Of a stretch of 64,000 nt of DNA, positions 11,240 through 22,537 are shown in pieces. Positions within the stretch are counted from its first letter, which is position 1; the number at the start of each line of letters is the position of its first letter. The position numbers and the translations under genes were made by a program. The notes under the pieces were generated by a model that worked only from the letters and a program-made list of their open reading frames with translations, did not search any database and had not been told where the DNA came from. Origin of the DNA: Morinoia aosen (taxonomy: Eukaryota; Arthropoda; Malacostraca; Amphipoda; Talitridae). The stretch spans positions 64,727,581 to 64,791,580 of the forward strand of contig CM059576.1 of NCBI GenBank assembly GCA_030386875.1. Reading direction: 5' to 3'.

Positions 11240-12046
11240 CGTACTTCACACTTGCAAAAATTCGGTGATTTCAAGGGTAACTATAATTGAATGATTTTTC
11301 GTTTCATATGCTGTATCAAATTGATTATAAGTTAGTTTCAGCCTCCCTTACCACAACAAAGGTGTTCCGAGAGGAGAAAGATGAATGCACCATTAGGTTT
11401 GGTGTCAGGGGAACACGGAATATATGCACAATGTGAGTTCCCCGCACAAGATCCCGTGCACTTAGAAACAGTTAGTTTACAAGGACAGTTGGGGAACAGT
11501 TTAGATTATGTTTGTTTAAGCCTTCCTAACCGCTAAAAATGCGTATTGAATAGAGGGAGAAGGTACCATTTAGTGTGAAGATCGGGGAATACGGAATCTA
11601 TGCAGGTGCGGCATAGAAACAGTAAGCTGAGAAAGAAGTTCATGATGCAAGATGAAAATTGAAGAATAAAGTTGTAGGTGCGCCCTAGATGTGCCCCCAA
11701 TGCGAGATGTCCGCAATGCGCTTGTTGTGCTGACACAACAAATAGAAGGAATTATGCTGACACAACAAATACAAGGAATTATGCAGACACGACAAGCGCA
11801 TTGCGGACACCTCGCATTGGGGGCACATCTAGGGCACATATAGGTGCTGAAAAACAGAACAGCAGTTAACCGGAAAAAGGTGGTTCTAAACATAACAGAA
11901 AAAAATTTTTTATTTCAACATAAAGGAGGCCTACCTAACTCTCAGCTCGGACCCTCACACACTTCCCCCTGGCAGTGCTATTTTTTGTTGTGCTACTGAG
12001 GACACCGTTAACAGTTTATCACATGTAGTTATAATCGTCCTAGGAT
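11240..12046 (+). repeat. Two overlapping family A copies
   Basis: Two successive purine-rich/GGAATCTATGCA blocks (about 11340-11480 and 11545-11640) precede one 3-prime block (CTCTCAGCTCGGACC at about 11939). This indicates a partial tandem duplication of family A. A small hairpin element is inserted at 11686-11856. Confidence 0.65.
11686..11856. mobile_element. 170-bp hairpin MITE inserted in family A
   Basis: Arms of about 50 bp are near-perfect inverted copies (CCCTAGATGTGCCCCCAATG on the left and its complement on the right). The spacer contains about three copies of a 27-bp tandem unit around ACAACAAATAGAAGG. TAGGTGC occurs on both sides and could be the target duplication. Other family A copies lack this segment. 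Confidence 0.65.
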
Positions 12047-12465
12047 GGATAATAACCGACCGTCAACGACGGGTAATAACCGACCGTCAATGACGGGTAA
12101 TGACCGACCGTCAATGACGGGTAATGGCCGACCGTCGATGACGGGTATGACCGACCGTCAATGACGGGTAATGACCGACCGTCAATGACGGGTAATGTCC
12201 GACCGTCAATGACGGGTAATGACCGACCGTCAATGACGGGTAATGACCGACCGTCAATGACGGGTAATGACCGACCGTCAACGACAGTTAATGACCGACC
12301 GTAAACGAAGGGTAATGAACGTCGACAACATAAACGGATAATGACCGTCAATGACGGCTAATGACTTTCAACGATGAGCAATTGCCGTTTACGACGGATT
12401 ATGAACGTCAAAGACGAACAATGACTGAATGTCAATGACGAATAATAACCATCAACGACGGTGCG
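12047..12465 (+). repeat. 24-bp minisatellite derived from family A
   Basis: About 11 good units of 24 bp (GGTAATGACCGACCGTCAAT plus four bases) are followed by degenerate units to about 12465. Other family A copies have a single version of this sequence at the same position (for example around 21935-21960 and 23545-23580), so the array is a local expansion of one family A segment. Confidence 0.85.
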
Positions 12466-13009
12466 ACTAAGCGTTAAGGTTGTCAAAAAACTTCATCACG
12501 CTCGGGAACATGGAGTGAAAAAGTAAAAAATTATCCCTATCGGTATACGTACCCTATCTTCCGTACCTTATCGGTGTAGAAATCTGTTCATCAGTGACGA
12601 GTTTAGCTGAAGAAACATTGGGGAATTTCGCAAAGTGGACATTTGTAACGGAGCGTATCCACAATACGTCATTTCAAGCTGGACCAAGAAGTGAATTTCT
12701 TGTCATGTAAAAGTAGCAGATTTTCTGCGGTCTTCGTTCAACAAACCTCTGTTTCATGAACAAATGGGAGGGTGGAACTTTTCCAGTCATGGGTACTTTC
12801 TGAGCGATAGAAACACGGCAGCCAATGGCTGGCTTCGTGGCATGGGGGATTAATAGATTTTAAACGTAATAACAGATTTGATTCGAGTCATTTTCTTAAG
12901 CTAAAAGACCGATCATCCTACAGGTTTTAAAAAAGCTCTATTAAATCATCGAATTGAATGAGATGTTGATTTATCTACGATTTTTACAGTATATTTACAT
13001 AATTAATTC
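12466..13009. other. Unclassified spacer
   Basis: Begins with the family A continuation (GGAACATGGAGTGAAAAAG at about 12503) and then loses recognisable similarity. No gene is seen. Confidence 0.4.
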
Positions 13010-13372
13010 TGTTTTTTAGGGTAACTAAAACAGAATTTTTTGTGATATATATTCAACGATATAAATTTAGTTGTAGGCAACCATATTAAAATAAAAATAT
13101 TCAAAGAGAAGTAGGATGAAAACACCATTAGGTTTGGTGCTATGGGAACGCAGAATCTATGCATAAGGTGTATTCCCGCATAGGATTCCATGCGGACAGA
13201 ACCAGTAAATTTAGAAGGAAATTTATGAAACAAGATAAAAGTTGAAAAAGAAAGTCAGAGGAGATGGGAACTTAGGCAGCAGTGAAGCATAAAAAAGGCA
13301 GATTAACCAACAAAGAATTGTATTTCAACAAAAAACACCTACCTAACTTTCAGCTCGAGACCTTCACAAAGC
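13010..13372 (+). repeat. Family A repeat copy
   Basis: Has the GGTAACTAAAAC start, the GGAACGCAGAATCTATGCAT block and CTTTCAGCTCGAGACC, and ends there without the usual 3-prime region. Confidence 0.65.
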
Positions 13373-13769
13373 TGCTGACCGACCTGCAGTCACGAACTCA
13401 ATATACATAAGTAATAAAGGCACGATACAGTTTAATGTTTCCTATTCGCAACATTGCTCACTTCAATCGATTATAAATTTGAGCTGAATATTAACACGGC
13501 CACACGCGCACCATTCGGTAAATTGCTCATTCCCGCACCGGTATAAATGAATGGCATTTCATTTGTTTCGCAACCTTCATATAAATAACTGAATTCATAC
13601 GATGACATATGTATTGTGAAATTGTATTATTCATGGATCTTGGGAAAATATAAGGATGTATTCGAGCAGTGAAGTCGATTTCCTAATTCTGCTGCCTCAA
13701 CCTAGCCTAACAACCGTTAACAACCGCGGTGAAAGTGTTGAACTTACCCGCAGAGTTGGAGATTTCATC

Positions 13770-14917
13770 GGCAGCAACACAACACGCGAGGTGTGGCAGC
13801 AATAGCTAGTTGCCACTAAAGTCTGCAGAGGCAGCAACACAACACACGAGGTGTGGCAGCAATAGCTAGTTGCCACTAAAGTCTGCAGAGGCAGCAACAC
13901 AACACACGAGGTGTGGCAGCAATAGCTAGTTGCCACTAAAGTCTGCAGAGGCAGCAACACAACACGCGAGGTGTGGCAGCAATAGCTAGTTGCCACTAAA
14001 GTCTGCAGAGGCAGCAACACAACACACGAGGTGTGGCAGCAACAGCTAGTTGCCACTAAAGTCTGCAGAGGCAGCAACACAACACACGAGGTGTGGCAGT
14101 TATAGCTAGTTGCCACTAAAGTCTGCAGAGGCAGCAAAACAACACACGAGGTGTGGCAGCAATAGCTAGTTGCAACTAAAGTCTGCAGAGGCAGCAACAC
14201 AACACACGAGGTGTGGCAGCAATAGCTAGTTGCAACTAAAGTCTGCAGAGGCAGCAACACAACACACGAGGTGTGGCAGCAATAGCTAGTTGCCACTAAA
14301 GTCTGCAGAGGCAGCAACACAACACACGAGGTGTGGCAGCAATAGCTAGTTGCCACTAAAGTCTGCAGAGGCAGCAACACAACACACGAGGTGTGGCAGC
14401 AATAGCTAGTTGCCACTAAAGTCTGCAGAGGCAGCAACACAACACACGAGGTGTGGCAGCAATCGCTAGTTGCCACTAAAGTCTGCAGAGGCAGCAACAC
14501 AACACACGAGGTGTGGCAGCAATAGCTAGTTGCCACTAAAGTCTGCAGAGGCAGCAACACAACACACGAGGTGTGGCAGCAATCGCTAGTTGCCACTAAA
14601 GTCTGCAAAGGCAGCAACACAACACACGAGGTGTGGCAGCAATAGCTAGTTGCCACTAAAGTCTGCAGAGGCAGCAACACAACACACGAGGTGTGGCAGC
14701 AATCGCTAGTTGCCACTAAAGTCTGCAGAGGTAGCAACACAACACACGAGGTGTGGCAGCAATAGCTAGTTGCCCCTAAAGTCTGCAGAGGCAGCAACAC
14801 AACACACGAGGTGTGGCAGCAATAGCTAGTTGCCACTAAAGTCTGCAGAGGCAGCAACACAACACACGAGGTGTGGCAGCAATAGCTAGTTGCCACTAAA
14901 GTCTGCAGAGGCAGCAA
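13770..14917 (-). repeat. 60-bp minisatellite, about 19 units
   Basis: Same unit as at 8675-9228 on the opposite strand, with exact 60-bp spacing. Units starting near 14461, 14581 and 14701 share an AATCGC variant that alternates with AATAGC. This reveals a 120-bp higher-order duplication. A 421-codon open frame on the minus strand is an artefact of the period being divisible by 3. Confidence 0.95.
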
Positions 14918-16299
14918 GGTGACAGTATAAACTGCGTTACAGCAAAATGCACTTGTGAGCACTTTTGTTCGTGTGGAAATTTCAAACTTTGTTTGATAGC
15001 TAACTTGTGTCTCAACACGGAGGAATAATTAATTTCAGTTAAGGATTATTTTACCGCATGATGAAGTTAATGACTAATCTGTTTTACGCATAAGAAATAC
15101 TAGAAATGATGCGGCAAAATGTTAAGACCCGCACCACAACCGCGACTTACACACCTGACACGACAACAAACGAGTACTACTCCACAACCCCCTCTCCACC
15201 ACGGCAAGCCCAATTAAACACGTCCAGTACATTAGAAGCTCACTAACGTAACACCCACCCATACAAAGCCCGGACGGGTAGTTAACTTACACCACCCTCA
15301 AACTACATACAAAACCCTCCAACACCAGCACCACATGCGCAAAGCGCACCATTATCAGTACCCTAACTATCCTTTTGCGTCTCACCTCTCCTCTCCCCGA
15401 CACACTCTGCGTCAAACTCTCTTTCTGACTTTTCTTTTATCATCGTTCGTTCGATCAAGCGTTAAATATTAGATTTATATTAAGTCATCACACGTTGACT
15501 ACGTATGGTGACATATGTGCACCACTCAGTATATTGCTCAATTGCATACCGGCATAAATGCGAAGCATTTCATTTATTTCACTAGCTTTTGCACAGCTAA
15601 ATACTCGACTAATTAGAAGACGTTAGAATGGCGTTGATGATAGGATGCCCTGGAAGTCGCTGTACTTATTCTTGCCCACAAGTAGCTACACTCAAATGTG
15701 TCCATTGTACCAGGCTGAGTAGTTCACTTTGATCCATTTCCATAACGATAGTCCCACAGAGTACGTCCCAATATTTCACTTCGTTAAATAGTTTGCCATG
15801 CTTTCAATCGCGCAAAGTTTTCATATCTTATTTATTATCAACGTTTATTCCAACCAACTTTACTAGTAAGATTTATGTATAAGCTTATACTGATGATCTA
15901 AATGTAAAGCATGTTCGGTGTGCAGTTTGGCAGAAATAACAAATGTACTTTGAGAAATTCACTCAAAATTCCAAGTGGGAAAATATAATTGAGATTTTAA
16001 CGAGGATATTGGCTCAACGCTTGAGAAATATGTTTCTTGCACGCCTCGTACTCCTAGCTTCATATATAAATTCCTTCAGTCATCAATGCGAATTAACTAT
16101 GCGTATATGACTAGACATTAGATAGCAGGTTACATCTCGAGCCTCCGTTCATCAGATCAGACTTAATTGCTTGAAACCATGGCGCCAATCTAGGGCGTTT
16201 ACCAAAAATAATAAAATTTGGATATTTTAGAGGGTATAGTAAACCACATTGAATTTCATTGTCTCCAACCCAAATTTACTGCATACCTGCAAAATACTA

Positions 16300-16925
16300 C
16301 ATCATTCAAGAGTAACTAAAAAAGTTCAATTTTTCTCATTTCCATTCTAAAGGAAAACAAGTTAGTTTAAGCCTCTTTACCTCAAAAAATATGCAAAGAG
16401 AGGAAGTTTAAAGGCACCATTGAGTTGGGGTTAGAGGAACTTGGAATCTATGCACAAGGTGTGTTCCCGCAAATTATCCCGCGAGCATAGCAGCAGTAAG
16501 TTGAGAAATAATGTTATAAGCCATGATTGAAGTTGAATAAGAAAGGCAGAAGTGCAGAAACCAGGAGAGTAGTGAAACAAATGATATGGTGCATAACAAA
16601 ACAAAAAGTGTATTTCAACAGAAAAAGGCCTACCTAACTCTCAGCTCGGGACCTCACATATTACCCCTGGGAGTGCTAATTCCTGTAGTGCTAATGCAGA
16701 TACAGTTTACAGTTAATTACGGGAAACTTTGAGTAAAAAAATGAAGAAATATTATTAGGCTATTCCCATGCCATTTCGACGAAGTTTTGTTTCAAGAAAA
16801 ATATTGAAAATTTCCAAAATTCTCACTAGAAATGCGTTGGAAATTGTAAACGCGGCTTGTAGAAAATCTCTGAGTGGTTGGCCTTAAAAACTCGAAATTC
16901 AATATGCGGATTTTAATCCTAAGGT
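16300..16925 (+). repeat. Family A copy inside the right arm
   Basis: Nearly complete copy: GAGTAACTAAAAAAGTTCAA, the purine-rich block, the GGAATCTATGCACAAGG block, CTCTCAGCTCGGGACC, GGGAGTGCTAATTCCTG and the downstream extension to AATCCTAAGG. Confidence 0.75.
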
Positions 16926-17684
16926 AATGCGATACATCTATATAATATATATAATATTTATATAATATGATAGAATGTGAGAGTTCATGCGATACATCTA
17001 TTGTATCCCATATACGTATATAATTTTGTAGGGTTTTATAACCGGAACACAGGAAATAACGCACAGAAGAACTCGAACTTTTAATAATTGAAACTTTTAC
17101 AACACGACAAAATTGTCAACGTTAAACATCTCACTTGGGAGAATTCACAGAATTAAATGGTCTTCATAGTGGCAGAAGACCTAGCGAGTTTAACGGCGTA
17201 TCTTGCTACGTCATGACGTTTAACAAGAAGAACTGGAGGCCATTATAGTTCCGGCACCTCCCAGCCAAACACAGAACTGCAATTTAATAAGGAGGAATGA
17301 ATTAGTGATCTAAATGAGGTACCACTGCGTCAGATCATATAACACTTTGACTTCATTATTAGAAAGTTTTATTTGTATTCACATACGAACCTAGGCACTA
17401 CCCAGAATCGAAGAAATTAAATTTGGAGATGAAACACACGCTGGAGAAGAGAAGTCAGGTTTGGTAAACCCAAAAAAAGTGGCCTCTTAAAGGAGCATCC
17501 CATCCAGATCACGCTCGCCAGAGGATTCTGAAGGGGAACAAAAAACCACAACAGAAAACTAGAACCTTTTCACATTTCACGTATATAGGAAATCTCATAT
17601 GAATACCGGCTCACCTTGAAATAGTGCCTAAATCACTTATGATTTCAAGAGGGCACCGTAGAGCCACGGGTAGTATGATAGTGA
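16926..17684. other. Unclassified; no gene seen
   Basis: AT-rich at first (a TATATAATAT stretch at 16940-16970), then mixed composition. It may be the interior of a minus-strand LTR element whose LTR lies near 18.6-19.2 kb, but no coding domain is recognisable. Confidence 0.3.
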
Positions 17685-18160
17685 AAATAGTTTGAGAGTC
17701 ACAAGGACCTAGTAGTTTGAGAGTCACAAGGACCAAGTAGTTTAAGAGTCACAAGGACCAAGTAGTTTAAGAGTCACAAGGACCAAGTAGTTTAAGAGTC
17801 ACAAGGACCAAGTAGTTTAAGAGTCACAAGGACCAAGTAGTTTAAGAGTCACAAGGACCAAGTAGTTTAAGAGTCACAAGGACCAAGTAGTTTAAGAGTC
17901 ACAAGGACCAAGTAGTTTAAGAGTCACAAGGACCAAGTAGTTTAAGAGTCACAAGGACCAAGTAGTTTAAGAGTCACAAGGACCAAGTAGTTTAAGAGTC
18001 ACAAGGACCAAGTAGTTTAAGAGTCACAAGGACCAAGTAGTTTAAGAGTCACAAGGACCAAGTAGTTTAAGAGTCACAAGGACCAAGTAGTTTAAGAGTC
18101 ACAAGGACCAAGTAGTTTAAGAGTCACAAGGACCAAGTAGTTTAAGGTCCCATGGACCGC
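17685..18160 (+). repeat. 25-bp minisatellite, about 19 near-identical units
   Basis: The unit contains AGTAGTTTAAGAGTCACAAG. After the first variant unit the copies are essentially identical up to about 18140, which implies recent expansion or strong homogenisation. Confidence 0.95.
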
Positions 18161-18608
18161 GTAGTTTAAGAGGGATAGAAAAGAGGTTGCGAACATGCAA
18201 GATAAATAACTGAACAAAACGAACAGAAAACGCGATTGCAATCACAAATTAAAGTAGTAAAGAAAAGGCGATCACATACTCCCTGACAGGTGCTACGCAC
18301 AAGAGGCCAAGACCCTCCTCACAGCGCGGTTCAATTCAATCTCATTTGTCACAGACAAGGCACCTGTCGAGGTTAGTGTTGCCACAAGCAGCAACTTTAG
18401 CGAAATTTCTCTCCAAGAAAATTAGCAACTTTTCCATGAAAAAACATTTTAAATTCAAATTTCTTACAATTTCGAGAAATTTGATTTTCTCTTTACCTTT
18501 TTGAAGGAATTGCAAAAATCCCAGTCTTCTTCACATAAAATATTTTCATATATACAGAAATGCAATAAATGAAAATACAAAAGGATTTCTTGAATTTTTT
18601 AGGGCGGC
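18161..18608. other. Unclassified; no gene seen
   Basis: Mixed to T-rich sequence without coding signal, next to a candidate minus-strand primer binding site. Confidence 0.35.
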
Positions 18609-19180
18609 GAATCCACGTGGGGCGCCAAGTTGTTGATTATTAAGGTGGGCAAGTCCTGTTTCGGCCCGATTTGAGAATTATTTAGATTGGTCCTTCTTGG
18701 GAGCCACCTTTAATATTTTCCCTATTTTAGGGTTCTGAGGGCCGTAATTTCAGAGGCTTTTATTCCGGAGAATCTTCCTGGTTTTTCAGGGATAGGAGAA
18801 AAGTCAGGTTCTGCTAACTTAATTTTATTGAGTTGGGGATTGCCCACAGTTTTCAAGTTGCGAATATTATTCGGTTAATTTCGGAGTCCGATCTGGTTAC
18901 AAGGTTTGAAGATTTGAGCTGTTTTTCAAGCTTTCGAATTTGAGTCGACACAAAATCAAGCTAAGGAGCTTTTCACGCTGATAAGACAGGCCTCGAAAGT
19001 TAAGAGCCGATATGAAATTCAAGCTGTGAAATTTTGGAATTCGAGATGGAAGTAGGTTACTAAAGTATCTGTGATACGAGAGCTAAGTTAGGCGAGGAGA
19101 ATTATTTTCCCTTCGGCGGTTAAATTATACAGGCACAAGTCGGCATTTTTGACAATAGCCTGACAGTATGCAGAGAATAA
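18609..19180 (-). mobile_element. Candidate LTR plus primer binding site, minus strand
   Basis: On the minus strand the sequence ends CAACAACT and is followed by TGGCGCCCCACGTGGATTC. This has the form of a retroviral-type primer binding site just downstream of an LTR. The sequence on the LTR side (18630-19180) is non-coding. No second LTR was found, so this may be one end of a truncated element. Confidence 0.3.
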
Positions 19181-19329
19181 AATATTCATATAATACTATG
19201 ATAAGGATAAGTAATACCAAACTAAAGGACGAGTCGTGTTACATTCTTCAATTTATCATTTTCTGCTCGGTAAATACGCATCTATTTGTGTGAGTAAACT
19301 TAATTTGGCATCTAAGAGCGTATCTACAG

Positions 19330-19545
19330 AAGGGTGCGTCACTCCAACCAATCAAGCCTGATACACATCATCATTGGCTTTTCAAATGCCTTATAAGTAA
19401 CACCAGGACGCCATGACGGTTACCCCCGGTCAAGCCGGTGCCTATTTCCGACACCTGGGTAGAGTGGGGAATTGTGGCTGATTTTCCCCTTTTCCCAACA
19501 GGGAGAAATCACCGGGAACAGGTTGACCACAAAATCGTACGACGA
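19330..19545 (-). mobile_element. SINE fragment in the left arm
   Basis: Minus-strand SINE body: CACTCTACCCAGGTGTCGG, GGCGTCCTGGTGTTACTTA and the tail region. The tRNA-like head is replaced by arm sequence. Confidence 0.65.
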
Positions 19546-19756
19546 ATGACGCCAGAAGTTTCACTGCTCGAACATAAATCCTGTGTACGAAAGCACATGT
19601 GGCAAATGAGGCGTATAGTTTTATAATCCTGGAGTAGGTTCGTGTTGTATGCCTTTAGGAATCTAAATACAGGAATTCACACCAAGTTACTTATATACTT
19701 CTCAGGTATTGAGCCAATATCCATGCTAAATACTCAAGGAATTAAAAACCTTCGAA

Positions 19757-20110
19757 TGGCGTTGATGATAGGATGCCTTGGGGTCACTGAGCTTATTCTG
19801 GCCCACAATATGTCTATAGTACTAGACTTAATTGAGAAACTGTCTACTGGATCGCTTGTGGTAAATAAATGCTTAAACACAAATTTGCACTTGCGGTTGC
19901 GAGTGAACTTCATTACCGGAAGCCAAGGCCGCTCCTGTGCCCGTCCCGCTGCCTCTGATCTTCGTCTCGCTCTGTCTTGCTTGACCCCGCGCCGTGCAGC
20001 ATCTCCGACCGACGCTTCCCACATTGACTAGCGAGCGACCGCACTGGTGAAGCTTGTAGACTACAACGGATAGGTGACTTATTCCAATCCTTTTCCAATG
20101 TGATAGTTCC
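19757..20110 (+). repeat. Module shared with 9922-10270
   Basis: Direct-orientation copy of the module in the centre of the large foldback. The GC-rich core (about 19888-20070) is far better conserved than its flanks. A 129-codon open frame crosses it, but its residues track the DNA identity and show no recognisable domain. Confidence 0.75.
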
Positions 20111-20689
20111 ATAAAAACGTCCATATATATACCTCATAACTCAGGTTTCCGTTCTAAACGTTGCATCAATTTTAACATAAATTTTTTATAACGCTAATTC
20201 AGGCTGGAGTAATTGGCCGTTGAATTTTATCGATAAAATTACGCTTATGTTCTACAAGTGCAACAAGTTTGATACAGCGGTTGGAAGGGATAACTAATGT
20301 ACTTTGAGAATTCACTCGAAACTGCAACTAGAAATTTGCACTGGATAATTCAACGATGATATCGGTCAATAGTTGAGAAACATGCTTGACGCATCCCTCA
20401 TGCAGCTAGCTCCGTGTTTTCCACCCTAAAGTTATGTATCAAACCTATTCTGGGATTATACACCCTACAGGTACACCTAGGTCCCAGACGCAACATCAAT
20501 AGGTCTGTCCATTCGAAGTTTGCTTCGTGCGACATTGCAACTGTGATATTACATCGCATCAGAATGGGCGTCGATCTCGGACGCCTCGCAAAAATATGAT
20601 AAAAGAAACACATGATGCGGGTGGCAAAGTTGAGTACATATGAGTTTCATGTAACATGTACAATTTTACTGCACTTGTGCAAAAGTAAG
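20111..20689. other. Non-coding centre of the second foldback
   Basis: Shares GGGATAACTAATGTACTTTG with the equivalent part of the first foldback centre. Otherwise diverged, and no gene is seen. Confidence 0.4.
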
Positions 20690-21240
20690 TTGTTTCAAGG
20701 GTAACTTCAAGAGAACACTTTTTATTGTTTATTGTTAAAGATTATAAGTTAGTTTCAGCCTCCCTCACCAACAAAGATGTTCAAAGCGAAGAGTGATGAA
20801 GGAACCATTAAGTATGGAGTTAGGGGAACGCAGAATCTATGATGCACAAGGTGTGTTCCTGCACAGGTCCCGTGCATGTAAAAACAGTTTAGAAGAAAGG
20901 CTATGAAATAGATTAAATTATATGTTGGCTTTAAACCTCCATAACCGTTGAAAAAGCGTATCGAAGAAAGGAAGGAGAGAGCACCGTTTAGTATGGAGAT
21001 AAGAGAATGCAAAACCTATACAGATGGGGCATGGTAACAGTAAGTTGAGAAAGAAGTTCATGGAACAAGATAAAAATTGAATAAGAAGGTAGTAAGAATT
21101 GAAAAACAGGACAGCAGTGAACCCCCAAAAGGGGTTCTTAACATAATAAAAAAATTATTATTTCATGGAAAAGAAGGCCTACCTATCAGGTCGGGCCCTC
21201 ACACATTTTCTCCTTGGAATGCCAAGTCTCATAGAGACAA
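20690..21240 (+). repeat. Family A, two overlapping copies
   Basis: Two GAGA-rich/GAATCTATG blocks in tandem (about 20750-20880 and 20940-21060) are followed by one 3-prime part ending near TCGGGCCCTCACACATTTTC. This is the same partial tandem structure as at 11.2-12.0 kb. Confidence 0.65.
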
Positions 21241-21479
21241 TAGTAGTCTCCCTCCGGGCGTCAAAGTTGAAGAACAGAGTGAGAATGATTGAATATTTTA
21301 ATTTTTTTGAATTGCGAGATGAAAGTTAGAGAAGAGGTGGAGGACCACGGCGTCACGTATTTGCAGTAATTCACAATAAATACGTATAATCAGGGCGTTA
21401 TTTGTCAACGCCTACAAAAATACATTCAACTGGAAGTTGAGTGCCCACGTGTACTATTAACAAACTTTCATCGTCACAG

Positions 21480-22030
21480 ATACAACTTTACTGCATACTT
21501 GCAATGCAACAATTATTCCAAAGGTAACTATAATAACACAATTTTTCTTGTTTTCATTCTGAAGGAAAATAAACTAATTTCAGCCTCCTTACCACAACAA
21601 AAATATTCAAAGAGAGGAAGGATGGAGTCGCAATTAAGTTTGGTGTTAGCGAATGCAAAATCTACGGACAAAGTGTGTTGTCTGAAGGGATCTCGTACTC
21701 ATTGGGACAGCAAGTTGAGAAAATATGATATAAAGCGTGATGAATGTCCTTTTAAAAAAGTCAGCGAAACAGGAAAAAACCGTTCCTAACAAAACAAATC
21801 AAAATTATTTAAACTATAAGACGCCTACCTCTCATCTCGGGACCACACATATTACCTCAGGGAGTGCCAATTCTTATAGTACTACTGAGGAGATCTTTAA
21901 CACTTCATCACGGGTATTCCTAACCGTACCAGGACGGATAATGACTGACCGGCGACGACGGTACGACGAAGCGCTGAAATCGTTACTAAGTTGCACCGGT
22001 TTGGGAAACATTGAGTGAAAAGGCTAACGT
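21480..22030 (+). repeat. Family A repeat copy
   Basis: From GGTAACTATAATAACACAAT through CTCATCTCGGGACCACACA to the extension with AACCGTACCAGGACGGATAA and GGGAAACATTGAGTGAAAAG. It keeps a single copy of the segment that is tandemly expanded at 12047-12465. Confidence 0.75.
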
Positions 22031-22119
22031 AATCTTGGATTGTAGACCTACGCACCATTTGCCACATGTGCTTTCGTACACAGGATTTATATTCGAGCAT
22101 TGAAACTTCTGGCGTCATT

Positions 22120-22340
22120 CGTCGTACGATTTTGTGGTCAACCTGTTCCCGGTGATTTCTCCCCGTTGGGAAAAGGGGAAAATCATCCACAATTCCCCAC
22201 TCTACCCAGGTGTCGGAAATGGGTACGGCTTGACCGGAGGTAACCGTCATGGCGTCCTGGTGTTAGTTATGAGGGCTTTGAAAAGCCAATGATGATGTGT
22301 ATCAGGCTTGATTGGTTGGAATAAAGCACCCTTCTGTAGA
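22120..22340 (+). mobile_element. SINE fragment in the right arm
   Basis: Plus-strand counterpart of 19330-19545. It ends in the SINE tail GGAATAAAGCACCCTT. Confidence 0.65.
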
Positions 22341-22537
22341 TAAGCTCTTAGATGTTAAATTAAGTTTACTTACACAAATACATGTGTATTTACCGAGCAG
22401 AAAATGATAAATTGAATAATGTAACGCGCATCGTCCTTTAGTTTGGTATTTCTTCCCCTTATCTTAGTTATATATGCATGTATTTTTATCAATATACATC
22501 TCTATTTTATTTAAATGATTTTCGTGTACCTAAAAAT

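Larger units (their letters stand above)
6571..16925. mobile_element. 10.4-kb foldback structure with minisatellite-bearing arms
   Basis: The left arm (about 6571-9500) and right arm (about 13500-16925) are inverted copies, roughly 85-90% identical by eye, around a 4.0-kb centre. Each arm contains, from the outside in, a family A copy, about 1.3 kb of conserved non-coding sequence, a 60-bp tandem array, and an inner 270-bp segment. The arms differ in length mainly because the arrays hold about 9 and 19 units. Long inverted repeats with internal tandem repeats are the hallmark of foldback-class DNA elements. No transposase is encoded and no target duplication could be defined, so a segmental inverted duplication remains an alternative. 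Confidence 0.6.
13500..16925 (-). repeat. Right arm of the large inverted repeat
   Basis: Inverted counterpart of 6571-9500. It is about 500 bp longer, which the larger 60-bp array explains. Point differences are scattered, so the two arms have diverged since duplication rather than being an assembly artefact of one copy. Confidence 0.8.
19199..22470. mobile_element. 3.3-kb foldback structure with SINE-containing arms
   Basis: The left arm (about 19199-19616) and right arm (about 22045-22470) are inverted copies around a 2.4-kb centre. Each arm carries the same truncated SINE plus unique flanks (AAATACCAAACTAAAGGACG and the TTATCATTTTCTGCTCGG segment). The flanks are shared too, so this is one duplicated unit and not two independent SINE insertions. 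The centre contains the 19757-20110 module and family A copies in the same order as the centre of the 10.4-kb structure. Confidence 0.6.

Noticed and set aside
13697-14962. 421-codon open frame on the minus strand
   Set aside because: It is the 60-bp minisatellite read through. The period is a multiple of 3 and there is no start context, domain or non-repeat coding sequence.
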